Source of the DNA: Flexibacter flexilis DSM 6793
GTDB lineage: Bacteria > Bacteroidota > Bacteroidia > Cytophagales > Flexibacteraceae
DNA length: 64,000 nt
NCBI RefSeq assembly: GCF_900112255.1
Contig: NZ_FOLE01000006.1
Location: 62,001 to 126,000, forward strand
Direction of reading: 5' to 3'
Shown here piece by piece: positions 1 to 9,200 of the stretch; position 1 is the stretch's first letter; every line of letters begins with the position of its first letter. The position numbers were made by a program, and so were the translations under genes. The notes under the pieces were generated by a model. It was not told the origin of the DNA, ran no database searches, and was given only the letters and a program-made list of their open reading frames with translations.

Positions 1-111
1 TTTTTTTGGGCAAAAGCACTTGTCAATGAGCTGATTAACAAAATGATAATGCCACAAGCTAGCCTACTGTTTTTCATTTTTTTTGACATGAGCAAATGTA
101 ATTTGTACTTA

Positions 112-145
112 TTGGTTAGATTAGGATAGTCATTTTTTATCTTTG
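112..145 (+). promoter_or_regulatory. Putative Bacteroidota-type promoter upstream of the OsmC gene
   Basis: TTG at 112-114, a 23-base spacer and TATCTTTG at 138-145 match the Bacteroidota -33/-7 pattern TTG-N17..23-TAnnTTTG. The OsmC start codon is about 130 bases downstream, so the leader would be long. The first 276 bases of the window otherwise show no gene. The call rests on motif match only. Confidence 0.35.
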
Positions 146-276
146 AATAAAGGCGCATTTGTTTGGTATCTCAAACGAATTTAGTGAAAGTACTCGCTTA
201 TTTTTAGCAAAAAATCTTTTACCTTACGCCCTCATTCCTACGAAATCAGAACTACAACGTAAATATAGCATAAAAA

Positions 277-681
277 ATGCCAACAATACACGCAAAATAC
301 TTGGGCGGCTTGCGCACGGAAGCTAAACACTTACAATCTGGAAATGTTATTATTACCGACGCTCCTACCGACAACAACGGCAAAGGAGAAGCATTTTCGC
401 CCACAGATTTGGTTTGTGCCGCTTTAGCCAATTGCATGATGACTTTGATGGGGATTGCGGCCAATCGCGACAATATCGCCTTAGAAGGAACTGAATACGA
501 AATTACTAAATTTATGCAGGCAGACCCACGTAAAATTGCTAAAATCGAAATCATATTTCGTTTTCCTGCGCTTAATCTAACAGAACGTCAGCAAACTATC
601 TTGCGCAATACGGCCAAAACGTGCCCTGTCGCTTTGACTTTGAGCGAAGATGTCATTGTAGATACTAAATTTTTGTTCTAA
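277..681 (+). CDS. OsmC family peroxiredoxin-like protein
   Basis: This 134-residue cytoplasmic protein has the OsmC/Ohr fold signature: a first cysteine in the helix motif A-N-C-M-M-T (Cys53) and a second in T-C-P-V-A (Cys116). These are the two positions that form the redox pair reducing organic hydroperoxides. An extra Cys47 lies near the first. The length is typical for the short OsmC subgroup. The ATG is the first in frame after an AT-rich leader. It is followed after 32 bases by the permease gene on the same strand, so the two may be co-transcribed. Family assignment is firm. Whether the substrate is a peroxide cannot be told from sequence. Confidence 0.88.
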   Translation: MPTIHAKYLGGLRTEAKHLQSGNVIITDAPTDNNGKGEAFSPTDLVCAALANCMMTLMGIAANRDNIALEGTEYEITKFMQADPRKIAKIEIIFRFPALNLTERQQTILRNTAKTCPVALTLSEDVIVDTKFLF

Positions 682-713
682 GAAATTAAGAGCCAATAGT
701 CATTGATTGGGAG

Positions 714-2135
714 ATGCCGCCTATGAAAAAAGATTACGAATTGCATACATCTGGACTGGTGCGTCGCTTGGGATTATTCTCGGCGGTGATGCTCGTGGTC
801 AGTGCCATGATTGGCTCTGGCGTTTTTAAGAAAGTAGCTCCGATGTCTGCGGATTTGCACGCGCCGTATTGGGTGTTATTGGCTTGGGGAATTGCGGGTG
901 TGATTAGTTTGTTTGGTGCGCTGACCAATGCAGAAGTAGCGGGTATTATCGCCGAACCAGGCGGACAATACGCGTATTTCCGACAAATGTACGGGCGAAT
1001 GTTTTCGTTTTTGTATGGCTGGACGAGTTTTGCCGTGATTCAATCGGCTACGATTGCTTCAGTGGCTTACGTTTTTGCCGAATCCGTCAATACGCTTTAT
1101 ACACTGCCAACTTTGCCCGAATCTTGGACGCAAATCTCCCTACTTGGTTTGCAGCCCTTTGATAATTTTGGTGTAAAACTCACGGCAATTGCATTGATAA
1201 CACTACTTACAACACTGAATTACAGGGGTGTAGAATATGGCAGTAGCGTTGGTAATATATTTTCGTCGGCGGTGGTGGTGTGTATTTTCTGCATTATTTT
1301 TCTGGGTTTGTTTTGGAGTAATGGCAGCGTAGAAAATATTCGGACTGTATCCACTACACGGCCACCATTAGAAAGCATGAGCCTTTTCGGGGCAATGTTT
1401 ACGGCCATGATGAGTGCTTTTTGGGCGTACGAAGGCTGGAACAACTTGGGTTTTATGGGTGGAGAAATCAAAAACCCGCATCGTAATATTCCGTTAGGAC
1501 TGATGTTTGGTGTTGGTTTCGTGATGCTCGTGTACGTGTGCATTAATTTTACATACTTGTATGTGTTGCCGATAGACAAACTCATAGAGGTACACGAACA
1601 ACAAAACACCATTGCGGCTATTGCCGTCGTGAAAGAATTTATGGGACAAGGTGGCGTACTATTTATTACGGGTTTGATCTTGATGGCTACGTTTGGCAGC
1701 ACTAACAATACGATTATGTCCGCGGCACGCATTTATTTTGCGATGGCCAAAGACAAGCTATTTTTTGAACGTGCCGCCGTTTGCCACGATACTTATCGCA
1801 CACCCAGCAATGCGCTGATTATGCAGGCCGTATGGGCGACAGTGCTTGTCATTTCGGGAACTTTCGACCAACTAACCGATATGCTTATTTTTGCTTCGTT
1901 CTTATTTTATGGAGCGGGTGCGTATGGCGTTTTTGTGTTGCGCAAAAAATTTAAGGAAGTGCCACGCCCTTACAAAGCTTTTGGTTATCCGTATATTCCA
2001 GCTTTGTTTATTGTATTTTGCGTTACGTTGGTGGTGGTTTCGCTCTTCGAACGCCCCAAAGAATGTGGCGTTGGACTGTTGCTAATATTGGCTGGATTGC
2101 CGTTTTATTGGTGGTGGAAAAAAGACCATAAGTAA
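714..2135 (+). CDS. APC superfamily amino-acid permease
   Basis: This 473-residue inner-membrane transporter shows about twelve hydrophobic segments. The first carries the APC hallmark I-G-S-G-V-F (residues about 33-38), the unwound helix that binds the substrate backbone. The general layout resembles the LAT/b(0,+) branch of amino-acid transporters (exchangers or proton symporters), but the substrate cannot be read from sequence. Two start codons are possible: the ATG used here and a second ATG three codons later at 723, which gives the more usual charged M-K-K-D-Y-E start. The gene ends before a clear terminator at 2167-2195 and probably shares a transcript with the OsmC gene upstream. Confidence 0.87.
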   Translation: MPPMKKDYELHTSGLVRRLGLFSAVMLVVSAMIGSGVFKKVAPMSADLHAPYWVLLAWGIAGVISLFGALTNAEVAGIIAEPGGQYAYFRQMYGRMFSFLYGWTSFAVIQSATIASVAYVFAESVNTLYTLPTLPESWTQISLLGLQPFDNFGVKLTAIALITLLTTLNYRGVEYGSSVGNIFSSAVVVCIFCIIFLGLFWSNGSVENIRTVSTTRPPLESMSLFGAMFTAMMSAFWAYEGWNNLGFMGGEIKNPHRNIPLGLMFGVGFVMLVYVCINFTYLYVLPIDKLIEVHEQQNTIAAIAVVKEFMGQGGVLFITGLILMATFGSTNNTIMSAARIYFAMAKDKLFFERAAVCHDTYRTPSNALIMQAVWATVLVISGTFDQLTDMLIFASFLFYGAGAYGVFVLRKKFKEVPRPYKAFGYPYIPALFIVFCVTLVVVSLFERPKECGVGLLLILAGLPFYWWWKKDHK

Positions 2136-2166
2136 TTAATTATTGCTGAAAACATAGTTTATATCT

Positions 2167-2195
2167 AAATCCTTGCTGCAAAACGGCAAGGATTT
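2167..2195 (+). terminator. Rho-independent terminator after the permease gene
   Basis: Ten-base perfect stem (AAATCCTTGC at 2167-2176 with GCAAGGATTT at 2186-2195), nine-base loop, followed directly by a run of T. It ends the osmC-permease transcript. Confidence 0.8.
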
Positions 2196-2312
2196 TTTTG
2201 TTTAAATATAACATTGCTTGGAGGCTTTCAGACGACGACCCAAATAATCAGCCGCCCATCTGGTTGCCCAACCTTTTATCTGGATAAAAAAGCCCTCTTT
2301 TTATTTTTTCCG

Positions 2313-2320
2313 TACTTTTG
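2313..2320 (+). promoter_or_regulatory. Putative -7 promoter box before the S46 peptidase gene
   Basis: TACTTTTG fits TAnnTTTG and lies 28 bases before the chosen ATG at 2349. I see no good TTG at the expected -33 distance, so support is partial. A promoter here argues against the longer reading frame from the TTG at 2214. Confidence 0.35.
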
Positions 2321-2348
2321 GCCGCACATAATTTTAACCCTATTATTT

Positions 2349-4604
2349 ATGTTTACATTTAACAAACAATTTTTGATGGGTGCTGTTGCGGCTATTTCAT
2401 TGAGTTTTAGTGCGATAGCGAGCAAACCCGTTCCTACACCAGACGAAGGTATGTGGCTTCCTCTCCATATCAAACGCCTTAATCACGCGGATATGAAGAA
2501 AGCAGGCCTTAAACTTTCTGCCGAAGAACTTTACAGTATCAATAATTCCAGCCTGAAAGACGCTATCGTTTCTTTGGGTGGCTTCTGTACAGGCGAAATT
2601 ATTTCTAAAGAAGGTTTGATGCTCACCAATCACCACTGCGGCTATGACGCGATCCAGACGCACAGCAGCGTGGAGCACGATTATTTGACCGATGGTTTTT
2701 GGGCAATGAAACGCGAAGACGAACTTCCGAACAAAGGCCTGACGGCTGCGTTTTTGGTGCGCATGGAAGACGTAACCGCAAAAGTATTGGCAGCCGTAAA
2801 CGACGGAATGTCTGAGCCTGAGCGCGCCAAGAAAATTGCGGAAGTAATGAAGCAAATCAAAGAAGAAGCCGAAAAAGGAACACACTACAACGCAAACGTA
2901 AAAGCGTTTTTTGATGGCAACGAATATTATTTGTTCGTTTACGAGACGTTCCGAGATGTACGCTTAGTAGGTGCGCCGCCTTCGTCTATCGGCAAATTTG
3001 GTGGCGATACAGACAATTGGATGTGGCCACGTCATACGGGCGATTTCTCGATGTTCCGTGTGTACATGGGCAAAGATGGCAAGCCAGCCGATTATTCTAA
3101 AGACAACGTACCACTTACGCCACGTCATTATTTGCCAGTGTCGTTGAGCGGCGTGAAAGAAGGCGATTTCTCAATGATTTTTGGTTACCCAGGTCGCACA
3201 AATCGTTACCTTACTTCGTTTGGCGTGAAACAAGCCTTGGATTTGGTGAACCCTAACCGCGTGAAAATCAGAGGTCGTAAATTGGATATTATGAAAGAAG
3301 ACATGGACGCTTCGGACGCAGTTCGTATCCAATACGCTTCTAAATACGCTTCTATCAGCAACTACTGGAAATATTTTATTGGCCAATCGCAAGGGCTAAA
3401 ACGCCTTAAAGTTGCTGACAAAAAAGCGGCGGAAGAAGCAGCTTTCACGGCTTGGGTAAACAAAGACGAAGCACGCAAAGCCAAATACGGCCAAGCTCTC
3501 GCCGACATTGCAAAGGCTTTTGAAGATGCCAACAAATACAAAATGTCGGAAGTGTACATGCAAGAAGCCGCGATGGCTGCTGAAGTAAACGGTTTGGCTA
3601 TGAGCACAAAACCATTGGTTGACGCATTGGCCGCTACGCCGCGCAAAGACGAAGCCGTAAAAGCTGCTAAAGAAGAAATCGAAGCAGGTTTGGACGAGCT
3701 TTTCAAAGATTTTAACTTAGGTACAGACAAGAAACTTTTTGCAGAAATGTTGAAAATGTTTTACCAAAACGTACCAGCCGACCAGCAACCAGCCGCTTTA
3801 AAAACAATTGCAGATAAGTATAACAAAGATTTCTCGAAATTCGCGGACTACGTTTATACCAAATCTCGCTTTACATCTAAAGACAAAGTAAAAGCGTTGC
3901 TTGCCTTCAATAGCGCGGACAGTATCACAAAAGATCCTGTTTACCAGCTTATTACTTCCGTAGTGGACAACTATCGCGGAAACATCGTGCCTGCGTTGCG
4001 TGCGGCTAGTGCCGTAGTCGAACGCGGAAACCGTTTGTATGTAGGCGGCACGATGGAAATGGAAAAAGATACACGCAAATTCTATCCGAACGCTAACTCT
4101 ACCATGCGTATGACTTACGGTAATGTGTTGGCTTACGTGCCTCGCGATGCGGTTTCTTACAAATATTTCACGACCATCGACGGCATCATGGAAAAAGAAG
4201 ACAATACCAACGATGAGTTTGTAGTACCTGCGCGTTTGCGTGAGCTTTACGAGAAAAAAGACTACGGCCAATATGCCGAAAATGGTGTGTTGAAAGTTGG
4301 TTTTATTTCTAACAATGACATTACGGGCGGCAACTCTGGTAGCCCTGTGATTAACGCCAAAGGCGAACTAATCGGTTGTGCTTTTGATGGCAACTGGGAA
4401 GCAATGAGCGGAGATATTGCTTTCGAACCAGCATTGCAACGTACAATCAGCGTGGACATTCGTTACATTTTGTTTATCATCGACAAATACGCGGGAGCTA
4501 CGCACCTTATCAAAGAAATGACTTTGGTACGCGATACGCCAGCGAAAGCTGCAGCACCGAAAAAGGCCGCTGCGCCAGCTAAGAAAGCTGCTGCTAAAAA
4601 GTAA
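2349..4604 (+). CDS. S46 family serine peptidase (DPP7-type dipeptidyl-peptidase)
   Basis: This 751-residue periplasmic exopeptidase removes N-terminal dipeptides. The frame is open from 2214, but the ATG at 2349 gives a normal Sec signal peptide, cleaved near A-I-A-S-K, and is preferred. The chymotrypsin-type triad is visible: His in T-N-H-H-C-G, Asp in the W-M-W-P-R-H-T-G-D region, and Ser663 in G-G-N-S-G-S-P. The residue 18 positions after that serine is Gly. In Porphyromonas enzymes this position is Gly in DPP7 (hydrophobic P1) and Arg in DPP11 (acidic P1), so DPP7-like specificity is inferred. The C-terminus is odd: about 20 residues made almost only of Ala, Lys and Pro, absent from the usual family end. 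Confidence 0.93.
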   Translation: MFTFNKQFLMGAVAAISLSFSAIASKPVPTPDEGMWLPLHIKRLNHADMKKAGLKLSAEELYSINNSSLKDAIVSLGGFCTGEIISKEGLMLTNHHCGYDAIQTHSSVEHDYLTDGFWAMKREDELPNKGLTAAFLVRMEDVTAKVLAAVNDGMSEPERAKKIAEVMKQIKEEAEKGTHYNANVKAFFDGNEYYLFVYETFRDVRLVGAPPSSIGKFGGDTDNWMWPRHTGDFSMFRVYMGKDGKPADYSKDNVPLTPRHYLPVSLSGVKEGDFSMIFGYPGRTNRYLTSFGVKQALDLVNPNRVKIRGRKLDIMKEDMDASDAVRIQYASKYASISNYWKYFIGQSQGLKRLKVADKKAAEEAAFTAWVNKDEARKAKYGQALADIAKAFEDANKYKMSEVYMQEAAMAAEVNGLAMSTKPLVDALAATPRKDEAVKAAKEEIEAGLDELFKDFNLGTDKKLFAEMLKMFYQNVPADQQPAALKTIADKYNKDFSKFADYVYTKSRFTSKDKVKALLAFNSADSITKDPVYQLITSVVDNYRGNIVPALRAASAVVERGNRLYVGGTMEMEKDTRKFYPNANSTMRMTYGNVLAYVPRDAVSYKYFTTIDGIMEKEDNTNDEFVVPARLRELYEKKDYGQYAENGVLKVGFISNNDITGGNSGSPVINAKGELIGCAFDGNWEAMSGDIAFEPALQRTISVDIRYILFIIDKYAGATHLIKEMTLVRDTPAKAAAPKKAAAPAKKAAAKK

Positions 4605-4634
4605 TTAACGGCTAGTCTTTTTAGTTAAAATAAC

Positions 4635-4688
4635 ATAGCGTATAAATCACATTTAACTTTTATGAGTTTTGTGTGGTTTATACGCTAT
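4635..4688 (+). terminator. Inverted repeat, probable terminator after the S46 peptidase gene
   Basis: Sixteen-base arms at 4635-4650 and 4673-4688 pair with one mismatch around a 22-base loop and run into five T residues. The right arm overlaps a TATTTTTG box (4686-4693) that could be the -7 element for nuoH, so the site may both end one transcript and start the next. Confidence 0.55.
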
Positions 4689-4730
4689 TTTTGTGCCATT
4701 CAATTTTTCATCTAACGAATAAACAGCGTA

Positions 4731-5840
4731 ATGTTATACCTCATCGGATACCTTTTGGGTTTGCTTTTGTGCGTGCTAATTGTTTTTTATGCCGAACGTA
4801 AATTAGCGGCGTTCATGCAAGACCGCTTAGGGCCGATGGAAGTAGGATATTACGGTGTTTTACAGGCTTTTGCAGATTTACTAAAACTTTTGCAGAAAGA
4901 AGATTTGATGCCCATAGGAGCAGATGCCAAGCTGTATCGTATGGCACCACTTATTATTTTTATCGTCATTTTCGCGGGCTTTTCTGTGGTGCCAGTTGCG
5001 CCAGACTGGCAGCCTGTGCAGTTGCCGACAGGTGTGTTTTTTCTGCTTTCAATTGTATCGGCAGATGTGATTGGTATAATGCTTTCGGGTTGGAGTTCTA
5101 ATAATAAGTACTCCATGATTGGGGCGATGCGTGCTATTTCTCAAATAATATCTTACGAAATACCTGTGGGACTTAGTGTGCTGGCGGTTACGATGTTTTC
5201 GCAAACACTTGATTTACAGGAGATTTGTTACCAACAAGGTATTTGGATAAATCATTTTTCTTCCATACAAAATATAGAAAAATGTAATTATTTATTTGGA
5301 GTAAAATCGTTAGGTTTCGATGTAACGCAAATTGGCGGTTTTTTGACTTGGAATATCGTAAGAATGCCATTTTTTGTCGTGTTATTAGTGATTTATTACA
5401 TAGCTACCTTAGCCGAGTGTAATCGTGCGCCATTTGACTTGCCCGAAGGCGAATCAGAGTTGGTAGGTGGTTTTCACACAGAGTATTCTGGGTTTCGTTG
5501 GGCGGTGTTTTTCTTGGCCGAATACGCTATGATGATACTAGTCTCGGCGGTAGGCGTGATTTTATTTTTGGGTGGTTGGAATACTCCTTTGCCCAATTTA
5601 GGCGAAAATATACCTTTGGCCTATATGACCAGCGGCGCACCTACAACGCTTGCAGGAATTATATGGGGTTTATTTTGGTTCATTTCCAAAACGTTACTTT
5701 GGGCGTTTTCGCAAATATGGGTTCGTTGGACGTACCCACGTTTGCGTACAGATCAATTGATGTTTTTGTGCTGGAAAGTACTGACACCAGCAGGTCTCGT
5801 ACTGGTAGTAATTACTGGTATATGGCGATTATTAATGTAG
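4731..5840 (+). CDS. nuoH: NADH-quinone oxidoreductase subunit H (complex I)
   Basis: This membrane-arm subunit next to the quinone pocket of respiratory complex I has 369 residues and about eight transmembrane helices. Family signatures are E-R-K near residue 22, Q-D-R-L-G-P (about 30-35), the K-L-L-Q-K-E-D segment, the acidic loop N-R-A-P-F-D-L-P-E-G-E-S-E-L-V-G-G and the terminal T-Y-P-R-L-R-x-D-Q motif. It is slightly longer than many NuoH proteins because of a loop containing two cysteines around residues 160-185. No other nuo gene is in the window: neighbours are a peptidase and a T9SS-exported protein. The annotation is certain; the isolation is unusual. Confidence 0.96.
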   Translation: MLYLIGYLLGLLLCVLIVFYAERKLAAFMQDRLGPMEVGYYGVLQAFADLLKLLQKEDLMPIGADAKLYRMAPLIIFIVIFAGFSVVPVAPDWQPVQLPTGVFFLLSIVSADVIGIMLSGWSSNNKYSMIGAMRAISQIISYEIPVGLSVLAVTMFSQTLDLQEICYQQGIWINHFSSIQNIEKCNYLFGVKSLGFDVTQIGGFLTWNIVRMPFFVVLLVIYYIATLAECNRAPFDLPEGESELVGGFHTEYSGFRWAVFFLAEYAMMILVSAVGVILFLGGWNTPLPNLGENIPLAYMTSGAPTTLAGIIWGLFWFISKTLLWAFSQIWVRWTYPRLRTDQLMFLCWKVLTPAGLVLVVITGIWRLLM

Positions 5841-6212
5841 ATTGTCAAAAAAATAACGTATTCGTAAAAATATATTTCTTTAATATATTGTATATTCGCT
5901 GCCAGAAAGACGTTTGAATTCCTATTAAAATGGTATCCTCGACGAAATTTATATCGCATAGAACATATCTTTTGCCGAGAAAAAACTTACACTGACCTAA
6001 TCTCTTGTAAGAAATCTTATGTTTTACTACTTTTATATCCGAATTAAGTAGTAACGCATTTGAATCCAATCTCACAACTATCAAAGGTCGCTCAAACCAA
6101 AGAAGGATTTGTTTCTTTTGACATCTGTATTTATTATGCTATCCATATATTATCACCATTTATTTGCCTCTAAATAATATTAAAATAACAATAATCTTCT
6201 GCTAGGAAAGTC
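5841..6212. other. Intergenic stretch with no recognisable gene
   Basis: These 372 AT-rich bases between nuoH and the large secreted protein have stops in all frames at short spacing. I see no tRNA-like fold, no strong hairpin and no exact TAnnTTTG promoter box. A regulatory leader for the downstream gene is possible but nothing specific supports it. Confidence 0.5.
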
Positions 6213-9200
6213 ATGAAACGATTGCTTATTCTTTTTGTATCACTGTTTTGTTTGAATTATAGTTACGCACAGCTTACACTTAAGTGGGTTGGGACTAATA
6301 CGACCACGAAAAGTGGCAATTGGAATGACCGTTTTTCGTGGCGGCGTTTTTCTGGCGGTGTACTAGGAACGGATTATCAAATTTCGGGAACTGACACAAT
6401 TCCGCTACAGTCTCCTCGTACAGTTGATAACGTATATTTTCTTGATGCCAATATTGCCGCAGCAACTAACACTGTCATTACTTTAGACCAAAACTCGGTG
6501 TGCAGGGATATGTATTGGGACGATACGCTTAGCCTTACCAAAACTCCGAAACTTACTGGTGTTGCGACTTATACACTGAATGTGTATGGTGGAATGTCTT
6601 TACGTCCTAATATTATTTGGGATGTAAATGGTATTTTGACATTTGCGGCAGCTTCGGCGGGCACTTATAATATTAAATTTACAGGGCAGATTCTTAAAAA
6701 TGAGATTAACTTTAATGGTGGAGCTTCTGCCGAATGGGTATTCCAAGATTCGTTGCGTACCAGCATCTCAAGTAATACGTTAGGCCGTATTCGTTTAAGT
6801 AAAGGGATTCTTAATACTAATGGGCAAAAAGTAACTGCTTATATGTTTTATTCGAACAATAGCGAAACAAGCCGTAAGCTAAAGTTAGGCAGTTCATTAG
6901 TGGTATTGTATGGTACTGCCAACTTTGCGCCTGCTGCCACTTCTAGTGCAGAAACTAACTCACAACCTTGGTTTTCTAACTTTACTGTTGTAACGCAGTT
7001 GGAGGCAGGGACTTCTGAAATACGGATGATGAGCGTAACGGGAGGTTTTACTAATGTGGGAGTAGCTAGTTTTAATTTTGTGAATTTTGTAAATACCGCT
7101 GGCACGGCCAATGTGAATGCTCGTTTTTCTACTTCTGCGGGTACTGTGGTCAAAAAATTAGCAATTGCCCCCAATTCAGCTGGAGCAGAAATTTCCTCTA
7201 TTATCGCTTATAGAATCAATAAATTAATAATCTATGGTAACCGTAATTATATGATTGCGGGCAATATTTTTATAGACACTATTCAGGTAATTGCTTCTTG
7301 TGGCTATGCGTATGTAAGTAGTACTTCTGCTAATACACAAAGAACTATTACGACAGGTACAAGCAATGTTACGATTGATAAAATAGCACTTAGAGATATA
7401 AAATTTGCCAGAACAAATGCTACCAATATTTATAATATTACTAATTATGTGGATTTGGGTGGAAATAATTGGCCTACAGGGGCTAACATGAATGTAACAA
7501 CAGTTACTCCACGCACAATGTATTGGGTTGGAGGAAATGGAGATTGGGAATCTAGGGCACATTGGTCTTATACTTCTGGCGGAGCTAGTATAGGAGCGGA
7601 TTGTATTCCCTCTATGGCCGATAACGTGATTTTTGATGCCAACAGTAGTAGCCCATTAGGGGTAGCCTTTACAGCACTATTAAACACCCCAACATCAGGC
7701 GACTCTTATCAATGTAACTCACTTACTTGGTCTGGAGCCAATGCTGCTGCTAAAATGCAGATAGATAACAACTTACATATTTTTGGGAACTGCGTATTAC
7801 AAAACGCTAATACGATCAGTGCGTATTCGTCAAGTACCACAAGAGATGTATTCTTTTATGGACTAAATAGCAGTATTACGACCAATGGGGCAACTTTTTC
7901 GCGTACCATCACATTTATGCCAAAGTCAAATTATCGATTAAATGATAATTTTAGGGTATATAATCAATTTGGTTTGGCGGGTGCGGATTCCTTGAAAACA
8001 TCAGGTATTACCATATACGCTCAAAACCTTTTTACTACGGCCTCAAATGTCCGTTGGAAAATGAATAATACAACTATTAATTTGTCAAGTACTGGGCCAT
8101 ATTCACAATATGCTGTTCCTAACTACATCCAGACAGGAACAAATGTAATGAACCTAACGGCTACATCAGGGACAATTACAATGTACACCAGTGACAGAAT
8201 GACCGTTGTAACTCCGCCACTGGTACAACAAGGAGCTAATACTACTTTGGCAGTTGAGAATAGAGCTGGAGGATTTAGGGTATTAGGAAATTTGACATTG
8301 AATGGCCATGCGAGCTTACAAGGAGGAACAGGTTTGTCCGTATTTGTGGATTCTGTGCGAGTGCTCGGCAATCTTATAATGGCTTCTGGTAAGAATTATC
8401 TATTGCCAAGTGGTATGATGACGACGGCTTCTACTACACCTCGTTGGTTAAGAGTGGGCGGAATATTTACCGCAAAAAGTACTTGCGATGCAAGCCCAAT
8501 CAATATTTCGGCTGTAAATGGTAACCAAATAGACGTTACAGCAGGGGCAACAGACGTTGCTTATACTATTTTATCTGGACTAAAAGGCCAAACGACGGGT
8601 AGTTATGTGGCTGTAAACTCCATCAATTCTGGCGGAAATGACAATTGGGTATTCTCTACATCTGCTCCTAAAACGTATTATTGGCGTAAGAAAAAAGGCT
8701 CGATAGCTACTTATGTAGGTAATTGGAGCGATAGAGGTTTTTGGGCGGATAGTCGTTCTAAACTACAAGGCGATAGTTTATGCATTCCAAGTGCTTTTGA
8801 TAATGTGGTATTTGATAGCCTTTCATGGAGTGGAGCAAGTAAAAATGTAACCATTGATGCGACAGCTGCTTGTGCTAATTTTATAGTTAATCCAAGTTCA
8901 TCGAATAATATTATTGGTAATCAAAATTTAATAATCTCTGGCTCGTTGCTTTTACCAAGTTCGGGGGCTTTTACTATCAATGGCTACTCTGGCCAAATGA
9001 CGTTTACGGCCAATAATAGCCAAGTAATAGATCCAGGCAATAAAGCAATTAGTTGTGTAATGGCTTTAGATGGCGACGGCGGTACATGGACTTTGGCTAA
9101 TAACTTAAGTGGGTCTGGTACTACATTCAGGGTTAATAAAGGCTCATTCAATAGCAACAACAAAACAATGACTTTGTCCTCTTTTGCTTCGACTAGTGGC

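Noticed and set aside
2214-2348. N-terminal extension of the S46 peptidase from a TTG
   Set aside because: It would bury the signal peptide behind 45 residues, and a -7 promoter box lies at 2313.
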